A stretch of DNA of 64,000 bases from an uncultured Pseudomonadales bacterium (GCA_943788445.1 CALSQH010000014.1:1-64000), one strand, 5' to 3'. Numbered from the stretch's first letter, positions 45,749 to 59,749 are shown. Notes: generated by a model from the letters alone, not told the origin. A program made the numbers and translations.

Positions 45749-47827
45749 GTGCCAGATAAAGTGTCGGATCAAGTGTCGGAAAAAGTGCTGAATAAAGTCT
45801 CAAACATTGTCCCAATACCGCCCCTTAAAGTCGTCAGCGATTACTCGCCAGCAGGTGATCAGCCGGCCGCTATCAAGGGCTTGGTCGCAGGCCTGCAAAA
45901 TGGTCTTGCCGCGCAGACGCTATTGGGCGTGACTGGATCGGGTAAGACTTTTACCGTGGCTAAGGTGATGGAGGCGGTACAGCGACCAACCATTGTGATG
46001 GCTCACAACAAAACCTTGGCGGCTCAATTGTACGGAGAGTTTAAAAGCTTCTTCCCGAACAACGCTGTCGAGTATTTTGTCTCTTACTACGACTACTACC
46101 AGCCAGAAGCCTATGTGCCGTCCTCAGATACTTTTATTGAGAAAGACGCCGCCGTAAATTCCCATATTGAGCAGATGCGCTTGAGTGCCACCAAGGCATT
46201 GTTGGAGCGCCGCGACGTTATTGTGGTGGCGACGGTGTCGGCTATCTATGGTCTCGGTGATCCACAGTCTTATTTAAAAATGCTCTTACATCTCTCCCGC
46301 GGCGAAAAAATAGATCAGCGGGATATTCTGCGACGTCTCGCTGAATTGCAGTACAAGCGCAATGATGTTGATTTTGATCGATCTTCCTACCGTGTGCGTG
46401 GCGATGTTATTGATGTCTATCCCGCTGACTCCGATTATGAAGCGCTGCGTATTGAGCTGTTTGATGATGAGATTGAAAACCTCACCTTGTTTGATCCCTT
46501 GACCGGTGAGGTGCTGCGCAAAGTGCCGCGCTTTACTGTCTATCCAAAGTCCCACTATGTGACACCGCGCAATACGGTTTTGGAGGCGGCAGATAAGATT
46601 AAAATTGAGCTTGATGAGCGTCTTGAACAGTTGCGCTCGGTGGATAAGTTGGTTGAGGCGCAACGTTTGGGTGAGCGGGTCCGCTATGACTCCGAGATGA
46701 TGCGCGAGCTGGGTTATTGCAACGGTATTGAAAACTATTCCCGCTACCTGTCAGGTCGTCCCCCAGGCGAGCCACCACCGACATTGTTTGATTATCTGCC
46801 TGACGATGCACTGCTCATTATCGACGAGTCACACGTCACCGTGCCGCAAATTGGCGCTATGTACAAAGGTGACCGATCACGCAAGGAAACCCTCGTTGAA
46901 TACGGCTTTAGACTGCCCTCTGCACTGGATAACCGTCCCCTGCGCTTTGATGAGTGGGAAGGGTTGGCGCCGCAGATGATCTTTGTCTCGGCAACCCCAA
47001 GTCGCTACGAAGCTGCCAACGCTGGCCAGATTGTCGAGCAGGTGGTGCGTCCCACAGGGTTGCTGGATCCGATAATTGAAGTGCGACCCGCTCAGACTCA
47101 GGTTGATGATGTGCTCTCAGAAATCCGTCAGCGAGTCGCCGACGATGAGCGTATTTTGATTACGGTTTTAACTAAGCGCATGGCCGAGGATTTAACTGAT
47201 TATCTCGCCGAACACGATGTGCGGGTTCGCTACCTGCATTCAGATATAGACACGGTTGAGCGGGTGGAGATTATTCGTGATCTGCGCCTTGGCGAATTTG
47301 ATGTTTTGGTCGGCATCAACCTTTTGCGTGAAGGCCTGGATATGCCGGAAGTTTCACTGGTGACTATTTTCGATGCCGACAAAGAGGGCTTTCTGCGCTC
47401 TGAGCAGTCATTAATCCAAACAATCGGTCGCGCCGCACGGCATGTCAAGGGTAAGGCAATACTCTACGCAGACAAGATAACCGGCTCTATGGAGAGAGCT
47501 ATTGGTGAAACCGAAAGACGCCGTGAAAAGCAGATAGAGCACAATGCACTCAACGGATTAACTCCCACGGGAATTAAAAAATCTGTTGCCGATATTATGG
47601 AAGGTGCCTATGCAGGTCAGGGTAAGCCTAAGCGCGGCAAGAAGGTTGCAGAAGGCTTGGCCGGTTATGATATTTCCGCTGATACTGTGCCGATCGGCGA
47701 TATCGCTAAAGAGCTTAAACGCTTGGAAGAACGGATGTATCAGCATGCCCGTGACCTTGAATTTGAGGAAGCCGCTCAGACAAGAGATGAGATTGGTAAG
47801 CTGCGGGAGAGGATGTTGGCGGGATAA
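45749..47827 (+). CDS. uvrB: Excinuclease ABC subunit B
   Basis: Damage-verifying helicase-like subunit of nucleotide excision repair, loaded by UvrA and partner of UvrC. Seen: Walker [17 protein letters not shown], beta-hairpin region [22 protein letters not shown]-like [31 protein letters not shown] and [10 protein letters not shown] (motif VI), and the C-terminal UVR motif [24 protein letters not shown]. The GTG at 45749 directly follows AGGGG, which is too close; GTG 45761 would have better spacing, so the start is not settled. The extra N-terminal leader before [15 protein letters not shown] is made of four 12-bp repeats. About 690 aa, slightly longer than usual. Confidence 0.95.
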   Translation: MPDKVSDQVSEKVLNKVSNIVPIPPLKVVSDYSPAGDQPAAIKGLVAGLQNGLAAQTLLGVTGSGKTFTVAKVMEAVQRPTIVMAHNKTLAAQLYGEFKSFFPNNAVEYFVSYYDYYQPEAYVPSSDTFIEKDAAVNSHIEQMRLSATKALLERRDVIVVATVSAIYGLGDPQSYLKMLLHLSRGEKIDQRDILRRLAELQYKRNDVDFDRSSYRVRGDVIDVYPADSDYEALRIELFDDEIENLTLFDPLTGEVLRKVPRFTVYPKSHYVTPRNTVLEAADKIKIELDERLEQLRSVDKLVEAQRLGERVRYDSEMMRELGYCNGIENYSRYLSGRPPGEPPPTLFDYLPDDALLIIDESHVTVPQIGAMYKGDRSRKETLVEYGFRLPSALDNRPLRFDEWEGLAPQMIFVSATPSRYEAANAGQIVEQVVRPTGLLDPIIEVRPAQTQVDDVLSEIRQRVADDERILITVLTKRMAEDLTDYLAEHDVRVRYLHSDIDTVERVEIIRDLRLGEFDVLVGINLLREGLDMPEVSLVTIFDADKEGFLRSEQSLIQTIGRAARHVKGKAILYADKITGSMERAIGETERRREKQIEHNALNGLTPTGIKKSVADIMEGAYAGQGKPKRGKKVAEGLAGYDISADTVPIGDIAKELKRLEERMYQHARDLEFEEAAQTRDEIGKLRERMLAG
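45755..45802 (+). repeat. Four 12-bp imperfect repeats in the uvrB N-terminal leader
   Basis: Units GATAAAGTGTCG, GATCAAGTGTCG, GAAAAAGTGCTG and AATAAAGTCTCA encode [12 protein letters not shown] and NKVS. The repeats keep frame and contain alternative GTG starts. They lie before the conserved UvrB start region. Confidence 0.75.
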
Positions 47828-47856
47828 TTTAAAGAAGGACCATTTAATTCGGATAT

Positions 47857-47883
47857 AAAAAGGCAGCCTAGGCTGCCTTTTTT
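47857..47883 (+). terminator. Bidirectional Rho-independent terminator between uvrB and gltA
   Basis: AAAAAGGCAGCC next to GGCTGCCTTTTTT, an almost perfect palindrome with A/T ends giving U-tracts both ways. Located between the convergent uvrB stop (47827) and gltA stop (47901). Confidence 0.93.
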
Positions 47884-47900
47884 ATTGCTCGGTTTTGAAT

Positions 47901-49187
47901 CTAGCGATCTTCCACCGGCGTGTAATCACGAACATCTGCGCCAGTGTATAGCTGACGTGGGCGACCGATGCGGTAAGGATGAGTGATCATCTCGTTCCAG
48001 TGTGAAATCCAACCAACGGTGCGGCCTGTGGCGAAAATTACGGTAAACATCTCGACGGGAATGCCCAGTGCTTTAAGAATAATACCGGAGTAAAAATCAA
48101 CATTCGGGTAGAGTTTCTTGCTGACAAAATACTCATCTTCCAATGCGATTTTTTCAAGCTTCTTTGCGAGACGGAACAGTGGATCATTTTCCAAGCCCAG
48201 CACTTCAAGTACTTCGTCACAGCTCTGACGCATGACAGTCGCTCTTGGGTCGTGGTTTTTGTAAACCCGGTGACCGAAGCCCATCAGACGGAACGGATCG
48301 TTCTTGTCCTTGGCTTTAGCAACATAGGCTTCAATATTATCTTCGTGGCCAATCTCTTCAAGCATATCCAAAACTGCTTCGTTGGCGCCGCCGTGAGCAG
48401 GGCCCCAAAGTGCAGCAATACCCGCTGCGATACAGGAGAATGGGTTGGCGCCCGTCGAACCAGCCAAGCGCACAGTAGAGGTTGAAGCATTTTGCTCGTG
48501 ATCTGCGTGCAATAAGAAAATTCGGTCCATCGCCTTGGCGATAGCGGGCTCTACTTTGTAGGGCTCGCAGGGCGTGCCAAACATCATATGCAGGAAGTTT
48601 TCTGAATAGGAGAGCGAGTTATCTGGGTAGATAAAGGGCTGGCCGGTAAAGTGTTTGTGACACATGGCGGCAATGGTTGGAATCTTGGCAATCAGGCGGT
48701 GTGCTGAAATTTTGCGGTGCTCTTGATTGGTGATGTCCAGTGAGTCGTGATAGAAAGACGACATTGCGCCGACTACACCACACATCATTGCCATTGGGTG
48801 TGCGTCGTAGCGGAAACCGCTGATAAACAACTCAACTGAGCGGTTTACCATGGTGTGATATTTAATCGTGTCTTCAAACTCTGCTTTTTGTTCTGCATTT
48901 GGCAGCGCGCCTTCAAGCAGTAGGTAGCAGGTTTCTAAGTAATCCGATTTTTCAGCTAACTGTTCGATGGGGTATCCGCGATGTAGCAGGATGCCTTTGT
49001 TTCCGTCGATGTAGGTTATGTCAGATTGGCATGCAGCGGTTGCCGAAAAGCCAGGGTCGTAAGTGAAGATGTTGTGTGACCCGAGTGTGCCAATATCAAT
49101 AACGTCTTGGCCTAGTGTTCCTTCCAAAATTGGCAGCTCAATGGGAGCCTGTCCTTCAATTGAAAGGGTCGCTTTACGATTGCTCAT
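47901..49187 (-). CDS. gltA: Citrate synthase (type II)
   Basis: Condenses acetyl-CoA and oxaloacetate to citrate. 428 aa, type II length of gammaproteobacteria. Seen: [20 protein letters not shown], the active-site [40 protein letters not shown] and the catalytic [14 protein letters not shown] (His/Asp pair shared around residues 305-370). C-terminus ends [20 protein letters not shown]. Divergent from sdhCDAB-suc across a 455-bp gap, the common arrangement in this group; a good promoter lies 52 bp upstream. Confidence 0.97.
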   Translation of the reverse strand: MSNRKATLSIEGQAPIELPILEGTLGQDVIDIGTLGSHNIFTYDPGFSATAACQSDITYIDGNKGILLHRGYPIEQLAEKSDYLETCYLLLEGALPNAEQKAEFEDTIKYHTMVNRSVELFISGFRYDAHPMAMMCGVVGAMSSFYHDSLDITNQEHRKISAHRLIAKIPTIAAMCHKHFTGQPFIYPDNSLSYSENFLHMMFGTPCEPYKVEPAIAKAMDRIFLLHADHEQNASTSTVRLAGSTGANPFSCIAAGIAALWGPAHGGANEAVLDMLEEIGHEDNIEAYVAKAKDKNDPFRLMGFGHRVYKNHDPRATVMRQSCDEVLEVLGLENDPLFRLAKKLEKIALEDEYFVSKKLYPNVDFYSGIILKALGIPVEMFTVIFATGRTVGWISHWNEMITHPYRIGRPRQLYTGADVRDYTPVEDR

Positions 49188-49238
49188 GCAGGATCCTCTG
49201 GGATAACTTGATTTGTGTGGCAGATATTTCGGTCTGCA

Positions 49239-49266
49239 ACTATAGATGTTCAGGGCAAATTGTCAA
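49239..49266 (-). promoter_or_regulatory. Sigma-70-type promoter for gltA
   Basis: On the minus strand TTGACA (49266-49261), 16-bp spacer, TATAGT (49244-49239), about 52 bp upstream of the gltA start. The match to consensus is near perfect in both hexamers. Confidence 0.75.
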
Positions 49267-49477
49267 CTAAATCCAGCTATCAAAGTGCTTACGGCCCTTT
49301 ATTTTAGCAGGGAAAATACTCTTGGGTAATCATCATCATTCGTTTCCTGAATTGCCTAGAGTGAAGGAGTTTGCGCATTCTGTCTGTTCAAATCAGTACG
49401 TTTTTAGCTGTTTGAAGTGCTTTTGCTCTGTTTACAGCATCGCCGGTTTAAATATGTATTGTTTTGAGCAATCTCAA

Positions 49478-49506
49478 TTGAATTCACTAGGCCATGTAAT
49501 TATACT
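49478..49506 (+). promoter_or_regulatory. Sigma-70-type promoter for the sdh-suc operon
   Basis: TTGAAT (49478-49483), 17-bp spacer, TATACT (49501-49506), leaving a leader of about 130 nt to sdhC. The rest of the 49188-49642 gap holds no convincing gene; an open frame at 49322-49573 looks spurious. Confidence 0.65.
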
Positions 49507-49642
49507 GCTCGGCCATCACTTAGCTGGTTGTTCTGCCGTTAGAACCTTCAGTCTTAAATTTGTTTATTTCTGATTTTTTAATTGAATTCATTTTAAATAC
49601 ATCTCCGTTTTTACGGATCACCACTTAAAGGTAATACCCGCC

Positions 49643-50020
49643 GTGGACAATAAAAGACCTGTCAATCTTGATATTGGAACCATTAAGCTTCCAATTACAT
49701 CCTATGTATCTATTTTGCACCGTATTTCCGGTGTTGTTTTGTTTTTTGCTGTGGCCGTCTTTCTATGGATGCTCGAGAGCAGCCTAGCTTCAGAGCAGAG
49801 CTTTAATGAATTGGGCGCGACCCTTAACAGCCCAGTTTGCCAGTTTATTATTTGGGGCGGTCTCGCTGCTCTGGCCTATCACGCTATCGCTGGAATTCGT
49901 CATTTGATTATGGACTTTGGTCTCGGTGAAGATTCTTTCGAGAGTGGCCGCAATAGCGCATGGGTGGCAGTGGTGTTGGCGATTGTTTTAATCGCTCTTA
50001 TTACAGGGTGGATTCTATAA
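49643..50020 (+). CDS. sdhC: Succinate dehydrogenase cytochrome b556 subunit
   Basis: Membrane anchor of complex II, 125 aa, with three helices. It starts at GTG 49643 (AAAGG at 49627-49631). Seen: the quinone-site region PITSYVSILHRISGVVLFFA (residues about 19-38) with the conserved SxxHRxSG, and the heme-ligand area YHAIAGIRHLIMDFG. The stop overlaps the sdhD start (TAATG). Confidence 0.94.
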   Translation: MDNKRPVNLDIGTIKLPITSYVSILHRISGVVLFFAVAVFLWMLESSLASEQSFNELGATLNSPVCQFIIWGGLAALAYHAIAGIRHLIMDFGLGEDSFESGRNSAWVAVVLAIVLIALITGWIL

Positions 50021-50388
50021 TGGTTACTACAGTTACTAACCTTGGTCGTAGCGGCCTGTCCGATTGGATGATTCAGCGCATCAGTGCTTGGGTCATGACT
50101 GCTTACTTGGTCTTTATCATTGGTTACTTTATTGCCAATCCAAACTTGGATTATGCGCAGTGGGCTGAGTTAAATAGTTTGTTGCCTATGCGTATGTTTA
50201 GCCTAATTACCATGCTCTCTATTGCCGCTCATGCATGGATTGGACTGTGGTGTGTTCTGACTGACTATATCACCGTCAGGCTGATTGGGCCAAAGGCAAC
50301 TGCTATCCGTATCTTTTTTCAACTAGGCATGATTGCAGTTACGTTGCTCTACGTGCTTTGGGCTATCGATATTCTCTGGGGAATTTAA
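50020..50388 (+). CDS. sdhD: Succinate dehydrogenase hydrophobic membrane anchor subunit
   Basis: Second membrane anchor, 122 aa, three helices. Starts at ATG 50020, overlapping the sdhC stop by 1 nt. Seen: [20 protein letters not shown], then [20 protein letters not shown] with the His near the heme and the conserved DY quinone residues. sdhA follows 4 bp on. Confidence 0.93.
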   Translation: MVTTVTNLGRSGLSDWMIQRISAWVMTAYLVFIIGYFIANPNLDYAQWAELNSLLPMRMFSLITMLSIAAHAWIGLWCVLTDYITVRLIGPKATAIRIFFQLGMIAVTLLYVLWAIDILWGI

Positions 50389-50392
50389 GTAC

Positions 50393-52165
50393 ATGGCTAA
50401 CATTAGAACGATGAGTTTTGATGCCGTAATCGTCGGTGGTGGCGGTTCTGGCATGCGCGCCGCACTTCAGTTGGCGCAATCCGGTTATAAGACAGCGGTT
50501 ATTACTAAAGTATTTCCTACCCGCTCACACACAGTTTCTGCTCAGGGTGGCATTACCTGTGCAATTGCCAGCGACGATCCCAATGATCAGTGGCAGTGGC
50601 ACATGTATGACACTATTAAAGGCTCTGATTATATTGGCGATCAGGAAGCGATTGAATATATGTGTCAGACTGGCCCAGAGGCGATTTTTGAGCTTGAGCA
50701 TATGGGTCTGCCTTTCTCGCGTACTGAAGAGGGGCGTATTTATCAGCGTCCTTTCGGTGGTCAGTCAAAGGATTTTGGTAAGGGCGGTCAGGCTGCTCGC
50801 ACCTGTGCTGCTGCTGACCGGACTGGTCACGCATTACTGCATACGCTCTATCAGGGCAATTTGAAAAACGAAACTACATTTTTGAACGAATGGTTTGCCG
50901 TAGATATTGTTAAGAATGCCGATAACGCTGTAGTGGGTGTTGTTGCTATCAATATCGAAACCGGTGAAACGGTTTATGTTAAATCCAAAGCGACTGTATT
51001 CGCCACTGGCGGAGCAGGGCGTATCTACGCGTCTACGACTAATGCGCATATCTGTACTGGTGACGGTATTGGTATGACTTTACGTGCCGGCTTCCCGGTG
51101 CAGGATATCGAAATGTGGCAGTTCCACCCAACCGGTATACACGGTGCGGGCACGCTGGTTACAGAAGGCTGTCGTGGTGAAGGTGGTTACCTGATCAATA
51201 AAGATGGCGAACGCTTTATGGAGCGTTATGCACCAAATGCCAAAGACCTTGCTGGCCGCGATGTGGTTGCACGCTCTATGGTTCTGGAGATTCTTGAAGG
51301 CCGTGGTTGTGGTCCAGATGGCGATCATGTCTACCTCAAGCTCGATCATTTGGGTGAAGAAACTCTAAATGCTAAGTTGCCGGGAATTCTTGAGTTGTCA
51401 CGTACCTTTGCTCACGCCGACCCTGTAAAAGAGCCGATTCCTGTGGTTCCAACCTGTCACTATATGATGGGTGGTATTCCGACCAATGTTGATGGTCAGG
51501 CACTGACGATTGATGGCGACGGCAACGATCAGGTGATTGAAGGTTTCTATGCTTGCGGTGAAGCTGCCTGTGTTTCTGTTCACGGTGCTAACCGTCTGGG
51601 TGGTAACTCGCTGCTTGATCTGGTGGTATTTGGTCGCGCATCGGGTATGTTTATTGAGAAACAGCTGCGTGAAGGGATTAATCTTAAAGATGCCAGCGAA
51701 GCTGATATTGAGGCGGCCATGTCCGGTTTAAATCGTCTTAACGCGTCTAGCGATGGCGAAAAGGCCTCTGATTTGCGTGTTGAGTTACAGACAATTATGC
51801 AGAACTACTTCGGTGTATTCCGTCGTGGGGACTTTATGCAAGAGGGCATTAAGAAGCTTGAAGAATTGCGTCCACGCGTCGAGAACGTTGCCCTGGACGA
51901 TAAGAGTAATGCTTTCAATACCTCGCGTATTGAAGCCTTGGAGTTACAAAATCTTCTTGAAGTTGCAGAGGCTACGGCAATCACTGCTGAAGCGCGCACC
52001 GAGAGTCGCGGTGCCCACGCTCGCGATGATTTCAAAGAGCGCGATGATGAGAACTGGTTGTGTCACTCAGTGTTTTTCCCAGTGGAAAAGCGCGTTGGTA
52101 AGCGCGGTGTGAACTTTACGTTGAAAACCCGCGAAGCTTTTGAACCTCAAATCCGTACCTATTAA
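50393..52165 (+). CDS. sdhA: Succinate dehydrogenase flavoprotein subunit
   Basis: Catalytic FAD subunit oxidising succinate to fumarate; 590 aa from ATG 50393. Seen: FAD Rossmann [18 protein letters not shown], the covalent-FAD His in [14 protein letters not shown], the active-site region [20 protein letters not shown] and the late [20 protein letters not shown]-terminal [16 protein letters not shown] is typical. An in-frame ATG at 50333 inside sdhD is not needed. Confidence 0.97.
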   Translation: MANIRTMSFDAVIVGGGGSGMRAALQLAQSGYKTAVITKVFPTRSHTVSAQGGITCAIASDDPNDQWQWHMYDTIKGSDYIGDQEAIEYMCQTGPEAIFELEHMGLPFSRTEEGRIYQRPFGGQSKDFGKGGQAARTCAAADRTGHALLHTLYQGNLKNETTFLNEWFAVDIVKNADNAVVGVVAINIETGETVYVKSKATVFATGGAGRIYASTTNAHICTGDGIGMTLRAGFPVQDIEMWQFHPTGIHGAGTLVTEGCRGEGGYLINKDGERFMERYAPNAKDLAGRDVVARSMVLEILEGRGCGPDGDHVYLKLDHLGEETLNAKLPGILELSRTFAHADPVKEPIPVVPTCHYMMGGIPTNVDGQALTIDGDGNDQVIEGFYACGEAACVSVHGANRLGGNSLLDLVVFGRASGMFIEKQLREGINLKDASEADIEAAMSGLNRLNASSDGEKASDLRVELQTIMQNYFGVFRRGDFMQEGIKKLEELRPRVENVALDDKSNAFNTSRIEALELQNLLEVAEATAITAEARTESRGAHARDDFKERDDENWLCHSVFFPVEKRVGKRGVNFTLKTREAFEPQIRTY

Positions 52166-52182
52166 TAGGGGCTGACAGAATT

Positions 52183-52887
52183 ATGTTAAACGTAAGTATT
52201 TATCGCTATAACCCAGAAGTTGATGCAGAGCCCTATATGCAGGACTTTCAATTCGATACTCAGGGTAAAGATATTATGGTGCTGGATGTGTTGGAGAAGC
52301 TTAAAACTGAAGATCCAACGCTGGTATTTCGCCGTTCATGTCGCGAAGGCGTCTGCGGTTCAGATGGGATGAATATCTCAGGCAAAAACGGTCTTGCCTG
52401 TGTGACACCTCTCTCGGAAGCCGTTGTGAAAAACAAATTGGTAATTCGTCCTCTGCCTGGTCTGCCGGTTATCCGCGATCTGGTTATTGATATGGGTCAA
52501 TTCTACGCTCAGTACGAAAAGATTCAGCCCTACATGATCAATAATTCACCGGCGCCGGCGATTGAGCGTTTGCAGTCCCCGGAAGAACGCGCCAAATTAG
52601 ATGGCCTGTACGAATGTATTCTTTGTGCTTGTTGCTCTACCGCTTGCCCATCGTTCTGGTGGAATCCAGATAAGTTTATCGGGCCGTCGGGTCTATTGCA
52701 GGCCTATCGCTTTTTAGCCGATAGCCGCGATACAGCCACCGAAGAGCGCCTAGCTAATTTGGATGATCCCTTTAGTGTGTTCCGTTGTCACGGTATTATG
52801 AACTGCGTTCAGGTTTGCCCTAAAGGTTTAAACCCGACTAAAGCGATCGGTCATATCAGAAATATGCTGATAAATAGTGCTACTTAA
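52183..52887 (+). CDS. sdhB: Succinate dehydrogenase iron-sulfur subunit
   Basis: Electron-transfer subunit, 234 aa. Ligands seen: 2Fe-2S set CREGVCGSDGMNI plus a later Cys in GLACVTPL; 4Fe-4S and 3Fe-4S sets CILCACCSTACPSFWW and CHGIMNCVQVCPKGLNPTKA. Normal length. An 85-bp gap to sucA has no strong terminator. Confidence 0.97.
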   Translation: MLNVSIYRYNPEVDAEPYMQDFQFDTQGKDIMVLDVLEKLKTEDPTLVFRRSCREGVCGSDGMNISGKNGLACVTPLSEAVVKNKLVIRPLPGLPVIRDLVIDMGQFYAQYEKIQPYMINNSPAPAIERLQSPEERAKLDGLYECILCACCSTACPSFWWNPDKFIGPSGLLQAYRFLADSRDTATEERLANLDDPFSVFRCHGIMNCVQVCPKGLNPTKAIGHIRNMLINSAT

Positions 52888-52972
52888 GGATAGAATGCGC
52901 GGTCTGACAAATTGATCGCTAAATTGAAAGCGTTAACTAATAAAAATGAACAAGATATGAGGAATACCACCA

Positions 52973-55810
52973 ATGCCTGAGGGCCCTATGGAGCACTTTC
53001 TTCGCTCCTCCCACTTCTCTGGTGGTAATGCTGCGTACATTGAAGATCTCTATGATACGTACCTGCATGATCGCAATGGCGTACCTGAACAGTGGAGCAG
53101 CTTCTTCGATACACTGCCGCGCACCAATGGTAGCATCGCACCGGATATTTCTCATGCAACCATAGTCCAGCATTTTGAGCTATTGGGTCGCCGTCAGGCG
53201 CGCCCAACCCCTGCGCCAGGTTCCGGTGGCATACACCTCGAACACGAGCGCAAGCAGGTTAAGGTTGTTCAGTTAATCAGCTCCTATAGATTCCGTGGTC
53301 ATCAGAAAGCTAATCTCGATCCATTGGGTTTGATGGTTCGTGAAGATGTGCCCGATCTACATTTGCACTTCCACGGTCTAACTCAGGCCGATCTGGACAC
53401 TACATTTCAAACTAGCCCACTTTATATTGGCAAACAGGAAGCCACTCTTCGTGAGATTGTAGAGTCTCTCGAAGAGACTTACTGTGGTCATCTTGGCCCT
53501 GAGTATATGCATATCACTTCGTTCGCCGAGAAGCAGTGGTTGGCGCAGCGTTTTGAAAGTGTCCGTTCCAAGCCCACCTATGGTGATGAAGCGCGTCTCG
53601 ATGTACTTGGTCGATTGACTGCTGCAGAGGGCCTTGAGAAGCACCTTGATTCAAAATATCCCGGCACCAAGCGTTTTGGTCTTGAGGGTGGCGAGAGTTT
53701 AATTCCGCTGCTCGACTGTTTGGTTCGTCGCGCCGGAGAATATGGCGGAAAAGAAATTGTTATGGCCATGGCTCACCGTGGTCGTCTTAACGTACTGGTT
53801 AATGTGCTGGGTAAAAACCCTGCCGAGCTGTTTGAAGAGTTTGAAGGCAAGCGTCTAGTCAACACTTCCGGTGACGTTAAATATCATCAGGGTTTCTCAT
53901 CTAACGTGATGACTCCCGGTGGTGAAGTACATATGGCGCTGGGCTTTAACCCCTCGCATTTGGAAATCTCCTGTCCGGTGGTTATCGGTTCTGGTCGTGC
54001 TCGTCAAGATCGACGCGATGACCAGAGTGGTGAGAAGGTTGTTCCAATTCTGATGCACGGTGACGCGGCATTTGCCGGTCAGGGTGTTGTGATGGAAACT
54101 TTTCAGCTATCCCAAACCCGTGCATACAAGACCGGTGGTTCGATCCATATTGTGATCAACAATCAGGTTGGTTTTACCACTAGCCGTCAGGACGATGCCC
54201 GCTCTACGGAATACTGTACCGATATTGCCAAGATGGTTCAGGCGCCTATCCTGCATGTTAATGGCGATAACCCAGACGCAGTAATGTTTGCCGCTATGCT
54301 GGCGATGGATTATCGCTATGAGTTTGGCAAAGATGTGGTTATCGATCTGGTTTGCTATCGTCGTCGCGGTCATAACGAGACCGACGAGCCGTCAACAACT
54401 CAGCCCTTGATGTACGACATTATCCGCAAGCATTCGACCACCAGAGATTTGTATTCTCAGAAGTTGGTTAACGAAGGTGTCTTGAATCAGAATCAAGCCA
54501 ATGAGATGTCCAACAAATATCGCGCTCAGCTGGATAAGGGTGAATTTGTTGTTCACAACCTAGTCCGCGAGCCAGATACCAGTCTGTTTGTGAACTGGGA
54601 GGCCTATCTAGATCACGATTGGCGCACGCCCGCTAACACCGGTTTAGATTTGGCTGTGCTGCAAGACGTGGCCGCCCGGGTTAACAAGATACCTGACGGC
54701 ATTAAAGTTCAGCGTCAAGTCAGCAAGCTCTACGATGACCGTCGCAAGATGGCCGGCGGTGCGCTACCTCTTAACTGGGGAATGGCAGAATTGCTGGCTT
54801 ACGGTACTCTTCTTGAAGAGGGTTATCCGATACGTATTACTGGTCAGGATGTTCGCCGCGGTACTTTCTCTCATCGCCATGCGGTGGTGTTTAATCAGAA
54901 AGATGGCGAAGCCTATTTGCCGATGGCAAATCTGTCTAAAGATCAGCCGCGTTTTGATATTTATGACTCGGTACTCTCTGAAGAAGCGGTGCTGGCCTTT
55001 GAATACGGCTATGCCACAACCGCCCCTAAAGGATTGATTATTTGGGAAGCACAGTTTGGTGATTTCGCCAACGGTGCCCAAGTGGTTATCGATCAGTTCA
55101 TTGCCAGTGGTGAGCACAAGTGGGCACGTCTATCCGGCCTGACTATGTTGTTGCCTCACGGTTTTGAAGGGCAGGGCCCAGAGCATTCCTCGGCACGTCT
55201 GGAGCGTTTCTTACAGCTCTGCGCAGAGCACAATATGCAGGTCGTAATACCGACTACGCCAGCCCAGATATTCCACTTGCTACGTCGTCAGGCTATACGC
55301 CCGATGCGTCGCCCGTTGATTATTATGAGTCCAAAGTGGATATTGCGTCATAAGTTGGCGACATCTTCACTGGAAGAACTTGCCGGTGGTGAGTTCCAGA
55401 ATGTTATCGCTGACAGCAAAGTTGATCCGGCAAAAGTTACTCGCGCAGTACTCTGTTCCGGTAAGGTTTATTACCACCTGCTGGAAGAACGCGAAGCTCG
55501 CGGTATAGATGATATTGCTCTGGTTAGAATAGAGCAGTTATATCCATTCCCGGATATTGAATTGGACGAGGCGTTGAAGCCTTACGTGAATATGAAGGAT
55601 GCCGTCTGGTGTCAGGAAGAGCCGATTAATCAGGGCGCCTGGTACAGCAGTCAGCACCATATGCGTCATGTACTTCAGCGTATAGACCCCATGTTACATT
55701 TGCGTTATGTAGGTCGAGCAGCATCAGCTGCGCCGGCCTGTGGATATATGTCTGCGCACTTAGAAGAACAAAAACAATTTATTGATGAAGCACTGAGCCC
55801 AAGCTCGTAA
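52973..55810 (+). CDS. sucA: 2-oxoglutarate dehydrogenase E1 component
   Basis: ThDP-dependent decarboxylase of the 2-oxoglutarate dehydrogenase complex, 945 aa. N-terminal E1 arm (YIEDLYDTYLHDRNGVPEQW) is present, then VVQLISSYRFRGHQKANLDPLG, HRGRLNVLVNVLGK, LMHGDAAFAGQGVVMET and the ThDP-binding LHVNGDNPDAVMFAA. The C-terminal transketolase-like domain includes HGFEGQGPEHSSARLERFLQ. ATG 52973 follows GAGGAA at 52959-52964. Second half of the sdh-suc operon. Confidence 0.97.
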   Translation: MPEGPMEHFLRSSHFSGGNAAYIEDLYDTYLHDRNGVPEQWSSFFDTLPRTNGSIAPDISHATIVQHFELLGRRQARPTPAPGSGGIHLEHERKQVKVVQLISSYRFRGHQKANLDPLGLMVREDVPDLHLHFHGLTQADLDTTFQTSPLYIGKQEATLREIVESLEETYCGHLGPEYMHITSFAEKQWLAQRFESVRSKPTYGDEARLDVLGRLTAAEGLEKHLDSKYPGTKRFGLEGGESLIPLLDCLVRRAGEYGGKEIVMAMAHRGRLNVLVNVLGKNPAELFEEFEGKRLVNTSGDVKYHQGFSSNVMTPGGEVHMALGFNPSHLEISCPVVIGSGRARQDRRDDQSGEKVVPILMHGDAAFAGQGVVMETFQLSQTRAYKTGGSIHIVINNQVGFTTSRQDDARSTEYCTDIAKMVQAPILHVNGDNPDAVMFAAMLAMDYRYEFGKDVVIDLVCYRRRGHNETDEPSTTQPLMYDIIRKHSTTRDLYSQKLVNEGVLNQNQANEMSNKYRAQLDKGEFVVHNLVREPDTSLFVNWEAYLDHDWRTPANTGLDLAVLQDVAARVNKIPDGIKVQRQVSKLYDDRRKMAGGALPLNWGMAELLAYGTLLEEGYPIRITGQDVRRGTFSHRHAVVFNQKDGEAYLPMANLSKDQPRFDIYDSVLSEEAVLAFEYGYATTAPKGLIIWEAQFGDFANGAQVVIDQFIASGEHKWARLSGLTMLLPHGFEGQGPEHSSARLERFLQLCAEHNMQVVIPTTPAQIFHLLRRQAIRPMRRPLIIMSPKWILRHKLATSSLEELAGGEFQNVIADSKVDPAKVTRAVLCSGKVYYHLLEEREARGIDDIALVRIEQLYPFPDIELDEALKPYVNMKDAVWCQEEPINQGAWYSSQHHMRHVLQRIDPMLHLRYVGRAASAAPACGYMSAHLEEQKQFIDEALSPSS

Positions 55811-55826
55811 TACAGGAAATAATTAG

Positions 55827-58498
<2,672 letters not shown>

Positions 58499-58516
58499 GC
58501 GATAATATTTGTCAGG

Positions 58517-58549
58517 CAGAGTTATCCTCTGGGTAGCTCTGTTTTTTTT
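58517..58549 (+). terminator. Hairpin with U-tract between lpdA and sucC (terminator or attenuator)
   Basis: CAGAGTTATCC pairs with GGGTAGCTCTG around a TCT/TCTG loop (two G-U pairs), followed by T8. It lies 18 bp after lpdA and about 30 bp before sucC, so it would partly separate sucCD from the upstream genes. Confidence 0.75.
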
Positions 58550-58582
58550 ATTCAACTTAATACAAACAACAGGAAGTAAAGT

Positions 58583-59749
58583 ATGAACCTGCACGAATAT
58601 CAGGGTAAGCAGCTTTTTGCTGAATACGGATTGCCAGTATCGAAAGGTATTGCTGCAGAAACCGTAGCTGAAGCTGTGGCAGCTGCCGATGCAATAGGCG
58701 GAGACAAGTGGGTTGTTAAAGCTCAGGTCCACGCGGGTGGTCGCGGTAAAGCGGGCGGCGTAAAGCTGGTTAGCTCGAAAGCCGAAATTGAAGCATTCTC
58801 AGAGCAGTGGTTAGGTAAAAACCTAGTAACTTACCAGACAGATGCCAAAGGCCAGCCAGTTAGCCGTATCCTAGTTGAGACCTGCACTGATATCGACCAA
58901 GAGCTCTATCTTGGCGCTGTTGTTGATCGTGGAACTCGTCGCATTATCTTTATGGCCTCAACCGAAGGTGGTGTTGAGATAGAGAAGGTTGCAGAAGAGA
59001 CCCCTGAAAAAATTCTTAAAGCGATTATTGATCCGGTAACTGGCGCACAGCCATACCAGGGTCGTGATCTTGCGTTTAAGCTTGGTTTAAAAGGTGTTCA
59101 GGTTAAGCAGTTCGTACAGATATTTTTAGGTTTGGCCAAGCTGTTTAAAGAGAAAGACCTTGAGCTGTTGGAGGTTAACCCACTGGTTATTACTGACGAA
59201 GGCAACCTTCACTGTCTGGATGCCAAGGTAATTATCGATGGCAATGCGATGTACCGTCAGCCAGCGATCAAAGAAATGCATGATCCCTCGCAGGAAGATG
59301 CACGTGAAGCTCATGCTGCTTCATTTGAGCTTAACTATGTAGCTCTCGATGGCAATATTGGTTGCATGGTAAACGGTGCAGGCCTGGCCATGGGTACTAT
59401 GGATATAGTCCATCTGCACGGCGGCTCGCCAGCTAACTTCCTCGATGTAGGCGGCGGAGCAACTAAAGAGCGTGTAGTTGAAGCGTTTAAAATTATTCTC
59501 TCTGACGACAACGTAAAAGCGGTACTGATCAATATCTTCGGCGGCATCGTTCGCTGCGATTTGATCGCCGACGGCGTTATCGGTGCAGTTGAAGAAGTCG
59601 GCGTTAAAATTCCAGTGGTTGTTCGCTTGGAAGGTAACAATGCCGAATTAGGTACTCAGAAGCTGGCCGAGTCCGGTCTGTCTATTATTGCGGCAACCAG
59701 TCTGACTGATGCGGCACAGCAAGTTGTTAAAGCTGCGGAGGCTAACTAA
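58583..59749 (+). CDS. sucC: Succinyl-CoA ligase (ADP-forming) beta subunit
   Basis: 388 aa, ATP-grasp fold. Seen: [58 protein letters not shown] and [20 protein letters not shown]. Ends 0 bp before the sucD ATG. AGGAAG upstream of ATG 58583. Confidence 0.97.
   Translation: MNLHEYQGKQLFAEYGLPVSKGIAAETVAEAVAAADAIGGDKWVVKAQVHAGGRGKAGGVKLVSSKAEIEAFSEQWLGKNLVTYQTDAKGQPVSRILVETCTDIDQELYLGAVVDRGTRRIIFMASTEGGVEIEKVAEETPEKILKAIIDPVTGAQPYQGRDLAFKLGLKGVQVKQFVQIFLGLAKLFKEKDLELLEVNPLVITDEGNLHCLDAKVIIDGNAMYRQPAIKEMHDPSQEDAREAHAASFELNYVALDGNIGCMVNGAGLAMGTMDIVHLHGGSPANFLDVGGGATKERVVEAFKIILSDDNVKAVLINIFGGIVRCDLIADGVIGAVEEVGVKIPVVVRLEGNNAELGTQKLAESGLSIIAATSLTDAAQQVVKAAEAN

Noticed and set aside
49322..49573. 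83-residue open frame between gltA and sdhC
   Set aside because: It starts at TTG without a ribosome site, has no recognisable motif, and overlaps the best sdh promoter; treated as chance.
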